A DNA stretch of 25,357 bases, from positions 1 to 25,357 of IMG/VR virus record IMGVR_UViG_3300011116_000282. One strand, 5' to 3'. Under the pieces are notes generated by a model. That model ran no database searches. It had not been told where the DNA came from and saw only the letters and a list, made by a program, of their open reading frames with translations. The stretch comes from a virus. Both the position numbers and the translations under genes were made by a program. Of this stretch, positions 14,533 through 20,703 are shown in pieces; position 1 is the stretch's first letter; every line of letters begins with the position of its first letter.

Positions 14533-15249
14533 ATGTCGGTTCAGCGGTTAAATTCATCATCAAGCCGAAACGTCTATCTGGATGCTCCTCGTGGTATTCA
14601 TCCAGACTGCACAGCCGTTCATCGATTCTCTTTTAATGCGTCTGTTGGAACGTCCTACGAGACGATCTGGGACGGTGTAGCAGGAATCTACACATTCCCA
14701 TCCTCGGCAGTCATTATGTCGTGTGTATCTACCTCTGCAAGCGATACAATGGGCCTAGTAATTACTGGCCTAGATGCGGATTACAAAGAGATCAGCGAGA
14801 CGGTTACGCTGACAGGTGTAACACCAGTATCAACCACAAAATCATTCCTCAGAATTAACTATGCTCAGATCGCGACTGGCAGCAATGTTGGTGAAATTGA
14901 TATTAGTAATGGTGGAACAGTTTACGGTCACATATCTGTCGGTAATGGCGTTCAGCAATCTTCCGTGTTTTCTGTTCCTGCTGGTCAATCATTGTACATC
15001 ACTCAGATTGACTGGACGAGCGGCACAATCGGATCAAACAAATATGGGTTTGCTAGAGCATATCTGAAATTGTTTGGTGGGCCGACATTGCGGTTTTTTG
15101 AATCAACCTTTGTGACATCTCAGTTGAAATACGAACCACCAGTTCCGTTCAAGGTTCCTGAGAAATGTGATTTTGCTATCGAAGGCAAAAGTTCGGCAAC
15201 GACTAATGAGATCGGTTGCTATATCAACGCATTATTAATCGACGATTGA
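14533..15249 (+). CDS. Virion structural protein, 238 aa
   Basis: The start ATG 14533 has AGAGGA at 14521-14526 (6-nt spacing). The protein is beta-rich with no signal or membrane segment: YETIWDGVAGIYTFPSSAV, SDTMGLVITGLDADYKEISE, ETVTLTGVTPV, then VYGHISVGNG and VPAGQSLYITQID. This pattern (an I-W-D-G segment, a G-L-D-x-D-Y-x-E segment and a VPAG strand) recurs in virion proteins of marine phages, where its exact function is unknown. It sits between the fibre block and the lysis cassette. Assigned to the virion by pattern and context only. Confidence 0.72.
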   Translation: MSVQRLNSSSSRNVYLDAPRGIHPDCTAVHRFSFNASVGTSYETIWDGVAGIYTFPSSAVIMSCVSTSASDTMGLVITGLDADYKEISETVTLTGVTPVSTTKSFLRINYAQIATGSNVGEIDISNGGTVYGHISVGNGVQQSSVFSVPAGQSLYITQIDWTSGTIGSNKYGFARAYLKLFGGPTLRFFESTFVTSQLKYEPPVPFKVPEKCDFAIEGKSSATTNEIGCYINALLIDD

Positions 15250-15259
15250 GAAACCTAGA

Positions 15260-15463
15260 ATGTCAGATGATTTGAACCAGCAGATCGGTCGCTTGGAAGC
15301 TAACGTCGAGCGGCTCCATGCCGACATGGCTGAATTAAAAGCTGACATAAAGGTTATATCAAACTCGGTTAATCGTTGGAAAGGTGCCGGGGCAGTTCTG
15401 TTGATTATCGGAACTGTTCTCGGATTTGTCGTCGATATGATCTACAGATTGTTTGAGAAATAA
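15260..15463 (+). CDS. Small coiled-coil membrane protein of the lysis cassette
   Basis: A 67-residue protein with an N-terminal heptad-like helix (QQIGRLEANVERLHADMAEL) and one C-terminal transmembrane segment (about 44-62, AGAVLLIIGTVLGFVVDMIY) ending in a short basic tail. The layout resembles XhlA-type lysis accessory proteins. It lies 10 nt after the previous stop and ends next to the following ATG without a gap. A role in membrane permeabilisation or holin regulation is plausible by context. Confidence 0.7.
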   Translation: MSDDLNQQIGRLEANVERLHADMAELKADIKVISNSVNRWKGAGAVLLIIGTVLGFVVDMIYRLFEK

Positions 15464-15937
15464 ATGCTTGATCCTTTTACCCTCATTGCTGGTGCAACAT
15501 CGCTCTACAACGGCATCAAGTCGATGGTGGATAATGGTCATGATATGCTCGATACGGCTGAAAAGGTCGGATCGCTATTCGGTCGCATTGCTCAAATCAC
15601 TCAGCTAACAAGTGCAAAAAAGAAAAAGAAACTTTTCCAATCTCAGGCTGAATATGAAGCAGAGGCGATCAAACTTTACACTCTCAAACAAAAAGCACAG
15701 CAACTTCAGCTTGATACCAGAAACCTATTTGTAGGTGCATACGGTATCGCAGCATGGACAAGCATCCAAAAAGAGGTGACGGAAATGAGGAAAGAAGCGG
15801 CTCGTCAGGCTGCTATTGCTATGAAAGAGGCTGAAGAAAACCGCAAAGACCTTATCCTCGGTGTTTGGCTGCTCGGAGCAGTCGTATTGTTCGCATTAGC
15901 CGTTGGCATTGCAATGGTAGTTTTCACGCACAAATGA
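15464..15937 (+). CDS. Membrane-anchored coiled-coil protein, 157 aa
   Basis: The first 40 residues are moderately hydrophobic, followed by a Lys-rich patch (AKKKKKLFQ near 52-60), a long helical region (about 60-128) and one strong C-terminal transmembrane segment (about 131-153, LILGVWLLGAVVLFALAVGI). I do not recognise a named family; similar proteins appear before holins in aquatic phages. It starts directly after the previous TAA and overlaps the lipoprotein start as ATGA. An inner-membrane spanin-like role is possible, since its partner downstream is a lipoprotein, but the orientation and length do not prove it. Confidence 0.68.
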   Translation: MLDPFTLIAGATSLYNGIKSMVDNGHDMLDTAEKVGSLFGRIAQITQLTSAKKKKKLFQSQAEYEAEAIKLYTLKQKAQQLQLDTRNLFVGAYGIAAWTSIQKEVTEMRKEAARQAAIAMKEAEENRKDLILGVWLLGAVVLFALAVGIAMVVFTHK

Positions 15938-16116
15938 AATATCTCATCATAACAATGTTGATCGTTTTAACTGGGTGCGAGGACAGGTATCGCTACCCAT
16001 GCCAAGACCCTGCGAACTGGGATAGTGCTGAGTGCAATCCTCCGATCTGCACAGCATCTGGAACGTGTACTGCTGATACTCTAAAACGAAATCCATGCGG
16101 ATCGGTGGCAAGATGA
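15934..16116 (+). CDS. Small outer-membrane-type lipoprotein, 60 aa
   Basis: Residues 1-14 are a short hydrophobic signal with lipobox L12-T-G-C15, so signal peptidase II would leave a 46-residue lipoprotein. The mature part (EDRYRYPCQDPANWDSAECN onwards) is Cys- and Pro-rich, with six cysteines after the lipidated one by my count of C-x spacing, and resembles small lipoproteins of marine phages. It overlaps both neighbours by ATGA. Its position before the holin and endolysin suggests an o-spanin (Rz1-like) or superinfection-related role; neither is shown. Confidence 0.72.
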   Translation: MKYLIITMLIVLTGCEDRYRYPCQDPANWDSAECNPPICTASGTCTADTLKRNPCGSVAR

Positions 16117-16367
16117 GAATCAAGGAAGACGAACTCCATGCTCTCTTGCAGTTTATCATCGGGATCAGCCTATGCCTGACACTGACAGGAACGGTATTCG
16201 CTGTGCTGTACAGCCTGATCTTTGTTGTGCAGCCGATTGACGGTCAAGCACCAAATGATCAAGAGTTTTTTAAGCTGATCGCACCTATCGCAACATTTCT
16301 AACAGGTACGCTTTCGGGCATCATGCTCGGTAGCAAATCAACAGGAGGCAAAGATGGAACTTCTTAA
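16113..16367 (+). CDS. Two-helix membrane protein, holin-like
   Basis: 84 residues from ATG 16113, which overlaps the lipoprotein stop as ATGA; an upstream in-frame ATG at 16095 lies inside that gene and is less likely. Two transmembrane segments are visible: about 13-40 (LLQFIIGISLCLTLTGTVFA and on) and about 57-76 (FFKLIAPIATFLTGTLSGIM), joined by a polar loop with QPIDGQAP. The size and two-helix design fit an antiholin or class II holin. It overlaps the next holin gene by 14 bp. Confidence 0.7.
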   Translation: MRIKEDELHALLQFIIGISLCLTLTGTVFAVLYSLIFVVQPIDGQAPNDQEFFKLIAPIATFLTGTLSGIMLGSKSTGGKDGTS

Positions 16368-16881
16368 AGTGTTCGGGCCATTGATCGGGTCGGTTGCACC
16401 TAGCATCGCAACGGCTCTAGGAGGCCCACTAGCAGGGATGGCGACCAAGGCACTATCACTGGCACTGCTCGGCAACGAGAATGGCTCTGAGGATGATCTG
16501 AAGGCCGCTATGAGCAATGCTAGTCCTGAACAGTTGTCAGTTCTGAAAAAGATTGATGCTGATTTCAAGGTTCAGATGAAATCGTTAGACATTGATTTGG
16601 AGGCTCTCGCTGTTGATGATCGAAAGTCGGCGAGATCAATGCAGACGGAAACGAAAGATTGGATTCCGAGGGCATTGGCGGTGAGCGTAACGCTCGGATA
16701 TTTCGGCATCATAGCTTTCGTCTTGATCAGCGGATTGCCAATGAACGGATCAGAAGTTCTGCTCATGCTGCTCGGCACTCTATCGGCTGGGTGGACAGGC
16801 GTGATGGCATTCTATTTTGGCTCGTCGTCGGGAAGCCAGAAAAAAGATTCCATGATCTACAACTCAACGCCAAAGGAGTGA
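16354..16881 (+). CDS. Holin of the three-TM GTA type
   Basis: 175 residues with a hydrophobic Gly/Ala-rich N-terminus (about 5-38), a long charged helical middle (about 45-100) and two C-terminal transmembrane segments (about 107-126 and 133-157) beginning at DWIPRALAVSVTLGYFG. This order matches the three-TM holin family known from gene transfer agents and alphaproteobacterial phages (PF11351). It forms inner-membrane lesions that let the signal-less endolysin reach the wall. It is followed after 3 nt by the endolysin gene. Confidence 0.8.
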   Translation: MELLKVFGPLIGSVAPSIATALGGPLAGMATKALSLALLGNENGSEDDLKAAMSNASPEQLSVLKKIDADFKVQMKSLDIDLEALAVDDRKSARSMQTETKDWIPRALAVSVTLGYFGIIAFVLISGLPMNGSEVLLMLLGTLSAGWTGVMAFYFGSSSGSQKKDSMIYNSTPKE

Positions 16882-16884
16882 TCC

Positions 16885-17397
16885 ATGAAAGACAATTTTG
16901 AAGAATCATTGGCCCATGTTTTGAAATTTGAGGGGGGATACGTCGATCATCCCAAAGACCCCGGCGGTGCTACAAACCTCGGCTGCACTAAAAAGGTCTG
17001 GGAAGAGTGGGTAGGTCACGAGGTAACTAAAGATGACATCAAAGCATTAACGGTTGCTGATGTCGCTCCGCTTTATAAATCACGTTATTGGGACAAGGTT
17101 CGAGGCGATGAAATACCGAGAGGTGCAGATTTTTGTCTATTCGATCTTGCTATTAATAGTGGTACTGGTCGTGCCGCCAAGTTTTTACAAAGCGTTGTCG
17201 GTGCTACTCCTGACGGTGCTATCGGGCCAGCAACCATGAAACTGGTAGCAGAAGCTGATCCGAAAGAATTGATCGTTGCTATCTGTCAGAAGCGTTTAGC
17301 GTTTCTTCAGGCTCTCCCGACTTGGGATACTTTCGGCAAAGGTTGGGGCCGTCGAGTCAAAGAGACTGAAGAAACTGCGTTGAAGATGGCTCAGTAA
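16885..17397 (+). CDS. Endolysin, GH108 N-acetylmuramidase
   Basis: 170 residues. FEGGYVDHPKDPGGATNLG at 15-33 is the glycosyl hydrolase 108 signature, with Glu16 of the EGGY motif as the catalytic acid. The C-terminal part (about 90-165, with GRAAKFLQSVVGATPDGAIG) fits the small peptidoglycan-binding domain usual in this family. It cleaves the glycan strands of peptidoglycan at the end of infection. There is no signal peptide, so release depends on the holin upstream. AAGGAG at 16873-16878 gives a good start. Its last 7 bp overlap the convergent gene on the other strand. Confidence 0.92.
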   Translation: MKDNFEESLAHVLKFEGGYVDHPKDPGGATNLGCTKKVWEEWVGHEVTKDDIKALTVADVAPLYKSRYWDKVRGDEIPRGADFCLFDLAINSGTGRAAKFLQSVVGATPDGAIGPATMKLVAEADPKELIVAICQKRLAFLQALPTWDTFGKGWGRRVKETEETALKMAQ

Positions 17398-17684
17398 TCA
17401 TGCACCTCGTCTAGGAAGTGATCCTCTGCTATCTCGGTAGCTTTATCGTTGATAGCAAGCAGGACACTTTCCCAGATCATTTTGCTCATTTCGGATGATT
17501 TTAATTCCCGTGCTTGATCCCATTCGAGAGTATTGCCATCCCATTGTATAGCCGACAGATACCATAAAGATTCTTCTTCTCTGTCAAACACAATATATGC
17601 TTTGACATTTTCGATAATCACATCTGTCTCAACCAGATTGTTGAACAAATCCAGTTCTTCAATTTCAATAATTGTATCACCCAT
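17391..17684 (-). CDS. Hypothetical acidic protein, 97 aa
   Basis: Not recognised. A very acidic soluble protein with strand-rich N-terminus (IIEIEELDLFNNLVETDVII) and a W-rich centre (SLWYLSAIQWDGNTLEWDQA), then a helix to the end. The start is ATG 17684 with AGGAAGG 7 nt upstream; an adjacent GTG at 17687 is less likely. The ATG overlaps the upstream stop as TGATG. It is the last gene of the leftward early operon and its end overlaps the endolysin end by 7 bp. Its acidity might suggest a DNA-mimic or inhibitor, but nothing specific supports that. Confidence 0.7.
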   Translation of the reverse strand: MGDTIIEIEELDLFNNLVETDVIIENVKAYIVFDREEESLWYLSAIQWDGNTLEWDQARELKSSEMSKMIWESVLLAINDKATEIAEDHFLDEVHDY

Positions 17685-17887
17685 CACTGCACCTTCCTAT
17701 TGTTCAACGCTTTCTCTGCAATAAGCCTAGCTCGATCTGCGGGCCACTTGCCTGATGCCAGACGCTCCAATGCCTCTTTGAATGTTGCATGATCCAATTC
17801 ATACTTCAAAGCATCTTTGTAGTTTTCATGCCACATTGAGGCTTGTGCTTCCCAGTATTGGGCGGCTGTTAATTCTTTTTCTTCCAT
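17684..17887 (-). CDS. Hypothetical helical protein, 67 aa
   Basis: Not recognised. A helical, charged small protein (MEEKELTAAQYWEAQASMWH, then FKEALERLASGKWPADRARL). ATG 17887 overlaps the stop of the membrane microprotein upstream (TGATG), with AAGGA about 9 nt before it; the stop overlaps the next ATG in the same way. The R-L-I-A-E-K-A-L ending is a common feature of small early phage proteins without known function. The tight coupling suggests co-translation with its neighbours. Confidence 0.68.
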   Translation of the reverse strand: MEEKELTAAQYWEAQASMWHENYKDALKYELDHATFKEALERLASGKWPADRARLIAEKALNNRKVQ

Positions 17888-17976
17888 CACTTTTTGTCCT
17901 TACGAGTTATCATGATTCCAAGTAGTAGAGGCGAGATGCAGATGACTACTGTTCCAACATAAAACAATAAATCCAT
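17887..17976 (-). CDS. Membrane microprotein, 29 aa
   Basis: MDLLFYVGTVVICISPLLLG is followed by IMITRKDKK: a single transmembrane helix of about 22 residues with a positively charged C-terminal tail, the layout of a C-in (N-out) single-span peptide. It fills exactly the gap between two genes and is joined to both by stop/start overlaps (TGATG upstream and downstream), which is strong evidence that it is translated. A second ATG directly before (17979) would add one Met. Possible roles include membrane-potential or receptor interference, or a pinholin-like function; unknown. Confidence 0.65.
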   Translation of the reverse strand: MDLLFYVGTVVICISPLLLGIMITRKDKK

Positions 17977-18209
17977 CATTCTGGCACCATCCCGCATCGC
18001 CCGTAGGTCTTGCTTGTCACTCTCCAAAAGTTAGGCCCAGTGCCTTCATCCTCCGGTATCGGAACCTGATACTGATGCCATCGCCAAGCCATGCACTCAT
18101 GCGAAACGCACTGACCGCTAACGTCATCAATGTCCGATGTTGCTTTTAACGGGCATATTTTTTTGAATGCCTCCTCCGGTGTCACATAATGTGGATTTCT
18201 TTCACTCAT
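17976..18209 (-). CDS. Cys-rich conserved phage protein, possible zinc binding
   Basis: 77 residues with the pattern PEEAFKKICPLKATSD, GQCVSHECMAWRWHQ and a final YGRCGMVP. The C-P-L ... C-x4-C-M-A-W-R-W ... G-x-C-G arrangement is a widespread small phage protein family of unknown function; four cysteines could bind zinc. Start ATG 18209 overlaps the previous stop (TGATG) and follows AAGGAGAAAG. Its stop overlaps the microprotein start. A role in early host takeover is inferred only from the operon. Confidence 0.75.
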   Translation of the reverse strand: MSERNPHYVTPEEAFKKICPLKATSDIDDVSGQCVSHECMAWRWHQYQVPIPEDEGTGPNFWRVTSKTYGRCGMVPE

Positions 18210-18406
18210 CACTCTTTCTCCTTCTCGTTTAGTTCTTCTCGCAGTCTTAAAACTTCAGATCGCAACTTGTCGCATTCAGTTCTCGCATGATCGTAGTGCA
18301 TCTGAAGGTCTGAGTTAGCTAACCTCAGCCGATCAATCTCGTCAGCCGCTTCTTGCCATGGCCCCATAAAATTCAAAGCACGCAATCTTGAAACTAAATC
18401 GTCCAT
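18209..18406 (-). CDS. Coiled-coil protein, 65 aa
   Basis: Begins MDDLVSRLRAL, continues EAADEIDRLRLANSDLQMHY and ends in a heptad-patterned helix (CDKLRSEVLRLREELNEKE). The D-L-V-x-R-L-R ... E-A-A-D-E-I-x-R-L-R pattern is frequent in small phage proteins and host-like early genes without assigned function; it will form a coiled coil, probably a dimer. GAGGT lies 8 nt before ATG 18406. It overlaps the next gene as TGATG. Confidence 0.75.
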   Translation of the reverse strand: MDDLVSRLRALNFMGPWQEAADEIDRLRLANSDLQMHYDHARTECDKLRSEVLRLREELNEKEKE

Positions 18407-18410
18407 TTAT

Positions 18411-18497
18411 TTACCTCATAGAATTGATCATTATTGCTAGTGCCACACCGATAATTAAAGCAACTATCGGTGTGAACACATTGATTGGGTCGATCAC
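18411..18497 (-). CDS. Membrane microprotein, 28 aa (GTG start)
   Basis: Translated from GTG 18497: MIDPINVFTPIVALIIGVAL followed by AIMINSMR, a single transmembrane helix with one basic residue at the end. The GTG overlaps the stop of the upstream gene (GTGA), and the TAA lies 4 nt before the next ATG, so it occupies the whole gap between two genes. Length, charge pattern and coupling resemble the other microproteins at 17887-17976 and 23912-23998, though the sequences differ. Function unknown. Confidence 0.58.
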   Translation of the reverse strand: MIDPINVFTPIVALIIGVALAIMINSMR

Positions 18498-18868
18498 TTT
18501 CTTTTAACCAAATTAGCAACTTGCTCGTCAATCTGGCTCGTAATTTCATCAGTCAATTTCAACGATGTAATCTGCAAGCGGTTTGCCTCGACTGCATCTG
18601 TCGCTTTTGCGTTCGAGAACTCGGCAGCGAATGCGGTATAAGCGGCAAGATCGACATAGGAATCCATGTGAGTTTTGTTCTGGGCAATCCGAGCCATTTT
18701 AACAGCCATCAGGATGATGCTGACATCATAGGCGGTAATTGTTTTATCTAATAGGGTCGAGGCTACTGTAGAGGCTCTAGAGAAGGATTGAGCGGCATTG
18801 CCGTATTCATGGCCTCGGCTTTCGATAGTATCGATTGATGTCGAAAGAATTTGTTTTGCACTCGTCAT
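18494..18868 (-). CDS. DUF6378-like early phage protein, 124 aa
   Basis: The start is ATG 18868, which has AGGAAG upstream; an upstream in-frame start would extend into the neighbour. The sequence shows SRGHEYGNAAQSFSRAS, ITAYDVSIILMAVKMARIAQ and THMDSYVDLAAYTAFAA. The R-x-x-x-Y-G ... D-V ... K-x-A-R-I-x-x-x ... H-x-D-S-x-x-D-L-A-x-Y order is the DUF6378 pattern, a small all-helical family in phages with MazG-like features. A nucleotide-metabolism role is therefore possible. The first 62 bp overlap the end of the gene upstream in another frame. Confidence 0.78.
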   Translation of the reverse strand: MTSAKQILSTSIDTIESRGHEYGNAAQSFSRASTVASTLLDKTITAYDVSIILMAVKMARIAQNKTHMDSYVDLAAYTAFAAEFSNAKATDAVEANRLQITSLKLTDEITSQIDEQVANLVKRK

Positions 18869-19166
18869 TTTTATCTTCCTTTTTTTGATCAAGGGCAGAT
18901 CGCCCCGGCGGTGGTTTCCCAAATAGTGTGACGTGAATGTCGGTTGTCAATTCTTTTTTAATTCTATTCATCTGGTGCTTTAACACCAATTCATTTTCGC
19001 TTCTTAGTGTCGGTGCTATTTCGTTATTCATTGCTTTGTAATCGTATATCCAAGACCTAACAGTTGTCGGTGGTATTTTCAAAATTTCAGCAACACGGGC
19101 CGCTGACCGAATCTTCTGATATTCAGTCCAGACCATCTGCCGAAGGTGTTCTTGTCTTTTCGCCAC
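18807..19166 (-). CDS. Helix-turn-helix protein with FGxPPPGRSALD motif
   Basis: 119 residues from GTG 19166, about 11 nt after AGGAGA; TTG 19175 is a less likely start because it is too close. Residues about 12-40 (EYQKIRSAARVAEILKIPPT, then TVRSWIYDY) form a helix-turn-helix. Near 80-95 is DIHVTLFGKPPPGRSALD, a motif I have seen at the C-terminal side of small phage proteins in rhizobial and other phages. The charged tail follows. DNA binding is likely; the target is unknown. It overlaps the HNH gene by 44 bp and the DUF6378-like gene by 62 bp. Confidence 0.7.
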   Translation of the reverse strand: MAKRQEHLRQMVWTEYQKIRSAARVAEILKIPPTTVRSWIYDYKAMNNEIAPTLRSENELVLKHQMNRIKKELTTDIHVTLFGKPPPGRSALDQKKEDKNDECKTNSFDINRYYRKPRP

Positions 19167-19500
19167 GAAGGACAACTTCTCCTGATAGCTTCTTCTTCAT
19201 TTTCGATCCTTTACCACAAGGAAACGGGTTTCGCGATACCTTCTTTCCAACGTGACGAGCCGCTTGCCGTTTAGCCTTAGCGATACGTCCAACATCTGCT
19301 TTCGTTTTGCTCCTGTGGCATTGTATGTGAGCGAGATCAAGGTTCTTACCTCGGTCATCTCCACCGAGGGCCACTGGAACAATGTGTTCAATTTCCCAAT
19401 CTTGCCCAGCGTAGATTTTATTGCCACAGATATGGCAGATGCCTTTTCGATCATTGAATAACTCCGTCCGTTCTTTTTTACTGATTGATCGACGAGTCAC
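19123..19500 (-). CDS. HNH endonuclease
   Basis: 125 residues from GTG 19500, which overlaps the previous stop as GTGA. The C22-x-x-C25 pair (CHICG), the E38-H39 of WEIEHIVPVALGG, N53 and the H58-x-x-C61-H62 group (LAHIQCHRSKTKAD) together make a classical HNH zinc-containing nuclease. A basic tail (about 70-110) would contact DNA. HNH proteins near terminase help packaging in many phages, but this one lies in the early operon next to ERF, so a role in recombination, host DNA degradation or homing is equally possible. It is not interrupted by, nor inserted in, another gene. Confidence 0.88.
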   Translation of the reverse strand: MTRRSISKKERTELFNDRKGICHICGNKIYAGQDWEIEHIVPVALGGDDRGKNLDLAHIQCHRSKTKADVGRIAKAKRQAARHVGKKVSRNPFPCGKGSKMKKKLSGEVVLRGEKTRTPSADGLD

Positions 19501-19814
19501 AGTTTCATTTCCGCTCGTTTGCTGGCCTCTGCCGAGTTCCATTCTTGGAATCTCATCCTGATCCATTCTAGTTTGACTTTTAACAAATCGGCTTGCTTGC
19601 GAAGTTCTACCATCTCTCGAACATACTCTCGATATTCAAGCGATGCTTTAACTTCCATCTCTCGGCGTCCAACAGGAACATCATTGCCTAACAAGGACAT
19701 TCGATAGGCAACTGTGTGTGACTTGGTTTCTTCCATTAGTGAGGCAGCAGAGTGGGCCTCGACCCACTCCTTTGCGACTAAACGGTATTGTTCCGATAAT
19801 GGCTTATCAGACAT
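19497..19814 (-). CDS. Conserved helical phage protein, 105 aa
   Basis: A helical charged protein with AHSAASLMEETKSHTVAYRM, REMEVKASLEYREYVREMVE and a C-terminal KLEWIRMRFQEWNSAEASKR. The ending (I-R-M-R-F-x-E-W-N-S-x-E-A-x-x-R-A-E-M-x-L) is well conserved in phage proteins that accompany single-strand annealing recombinases. ATG 19814 overlaps the ERF stop (TAATG) and has GGTGA 7 nt upstream. It is probably a partner of the recombinase; no biochemical function is known to me. Confidence 0.8.
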   Translation of the reverse strand: MSDKPLSEQYRLVAKEWVEAHSAASLMEETKSHTVAYRMSLLGNDVPVGRREMEVKASLEYREYVREMVELRKQADLLKVKLEWIRMRFQEWNSAEASKRAEMKL

Positions 19815-20440
19815 TAGAAATCACCTTTCAGCATGAAGCTATCAAGCTGAACCTCGTATTGCTCAGTTAAAGCGTCTCGCCAAGCCAAGGGCCATGTAGA
19901 GACTTCTTCAACAATAGACTTCTTATACTCTTTTAGTTGGTCTTTGGTCTGGGTTGCTCGGATAGCTGCTTCAATTTCAGACCAGCGATTAGGCTGATCT
20001 TTCTTCAACGAGTTAGATGATTTTGTCGGTGATGTCTGACTCTTTGGAAAGTTTCGCTCAATAGAAGCCTCACCATCGTCATCAACTGGTGGAATGCAAA
20101 ACAGAGCCATCAATGAATATCTGCATCCGTAAGTGATTGCGGATCCTGCACCTTGAGCATCTCGTTTGCTAAGAGGTATATGAAGATGGTTCACCAATGA
20201 TTGACCATTAATATGCCAGATCGTTGTTGTGATCTCTATGCAACCTTCAGGTGTTATTCTGCCCGGTGCTTGAGTAACAACTAGGCTATTTGCCTGAAGC
20301 GTAGGACGCAATGTATCAATTACAGCCTCTAGACTTGCGTATCTGTTTTTAAAATGCGGGTTACTTGAATCACGAACTACACCTTTCATTGTACTTTGTA
20401 CGAGGTATAGAGCCTCAATGAGTTTGTTCTTGTCTGTCAT
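19814..20440 (-). CDS. erf: ERF-family single-strand annealing protein
   Basis: 208 residues. Residues 27-37 (NPHFKNRYASL), the stretch SLVVTQAPGRITPEGCIEIT, and AQGAGSAITYGCRYSLMAL with PPVDDDGEAS are the signature of the ERF family (P22 Erf type), which anneals complementary single strands during phage recombination and genome circularisation. The last 70 residues form a helical C-terminal part after a Ser/Lys-rich linker (about 130-150). AGGAAG stands before ATG 20440. It overlaps the gene upstream by 26 bp and the one downstream by 1 bp. Confidence 0.9.
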   Translation of the reverse strand: MTDKNKLIEALYLVQSTMKGVVRDSSNPHFKNRYASLEAVIDTLRPTLQANSLVVTQAPGRITPEGCIEITTTIWHINGQSLVNHLHIPLSKRDAQGAGSAITYGCRYSLMALFCIPPVDDDGEASIERNFPKSQTSPTKSSNSLKKDQPNRWSEIEAAIRATQTKDQLKEYKKSIVEEVSTWPLAWRDALTEQYEVQLDSFMLKGDF

Positions 20441-20606
20441 TTTCTTCCTCCGTTTCTTTTTCCCAAAGTTTATTAAGCATAATGTTAATTTGCTCTATTT
20501 TCTCGAGCAATTTTATCGCATTATTTTTTTTTGAGTTAGTGACATATTTTGTTGCTAAATCAGTAATTTCTGAAAGTTCGTTTATTAAATCGTTATATGT
20601 GATCAT
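20415..20606 (-). CDS. Small helical protein, first gene of leftward operon
   Basis: 63 residues, Asn/Lys/Glu-rich and almost entirely helical (LINELSEITDLATKYV, then NAIKLLEKIEQINIMLNKLW). Not recognised. AAAGGT lies 5-6 nt before the ATG at 20606, about 29 bp after the -10 box of the leftward early promoter, so it is the first product of the operon. Its DNA is more AT-rich than its neighbours. It may be a regulator or an ERF partner, but no evidence points to either. Confidence 0.68.
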   Translation of the reverse strand: MITYNDLINELSEITDLATKYVTNSKKNNAIKLLEKIEQINIMLNKLWEKETEEENDRQEQTH

Positions 20607-20634
20607 TTTTTACCTTTCTTTTATTTACTAAAAA

Positions 20635-20663
20635 ATATTAGTTTACAAAAAAAGATTTGTAAA
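20635..20663 (-). promoter_or_regulatory. Leftward early promoter
   Basis: On the minus strand TTTACA (20663-20658), 17 bp, TAATAT (20640-20635): a good sigma70-type promoter for the operon from 20606 to 17391. Its -35 box is one arm of the operator at 20642-20663. Confidence 0.65.
20642..20663. promoter_or_regulatory. Putative operator, 8-6-8 inverted repeat
   Basis: TTTACAAA and TTTGTAAA flank AAAAGA, a perfect inverted repeat that includes the -35 boxes of both divergent early promoters. A dimeric regulator bound here would block both. The Cro-like protein encoded at 21045-21284 is the obvious candidate. Confidence 0.6.
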
Positions 20664-20670
20664 GTAGAAA
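20642..20670 (+). promoter_or_regulatory. Rightward early promoter
   Basis: TTTACA (20642-20647), 17 bp, TAGAAA (20665-20670), 33 bp before the GTG at 20704. The -35 box is the other arm of the operator, so the two promoters point away from each other with overlapping -35 regions. Confidence 0.58.
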
Positions 20671-20703
20671 AAATTACTGAAACAAAAAAAACAGGAGATA
20701 GCG

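Noticed and set aside
19064-19461. Rightward frames opposite the HTH and HNH genes
   Set aside because: The leftward frames carry clear HNH and HTH motifs and coupled starts; the rightward frames have neither motifs nor ribosome binding sites.
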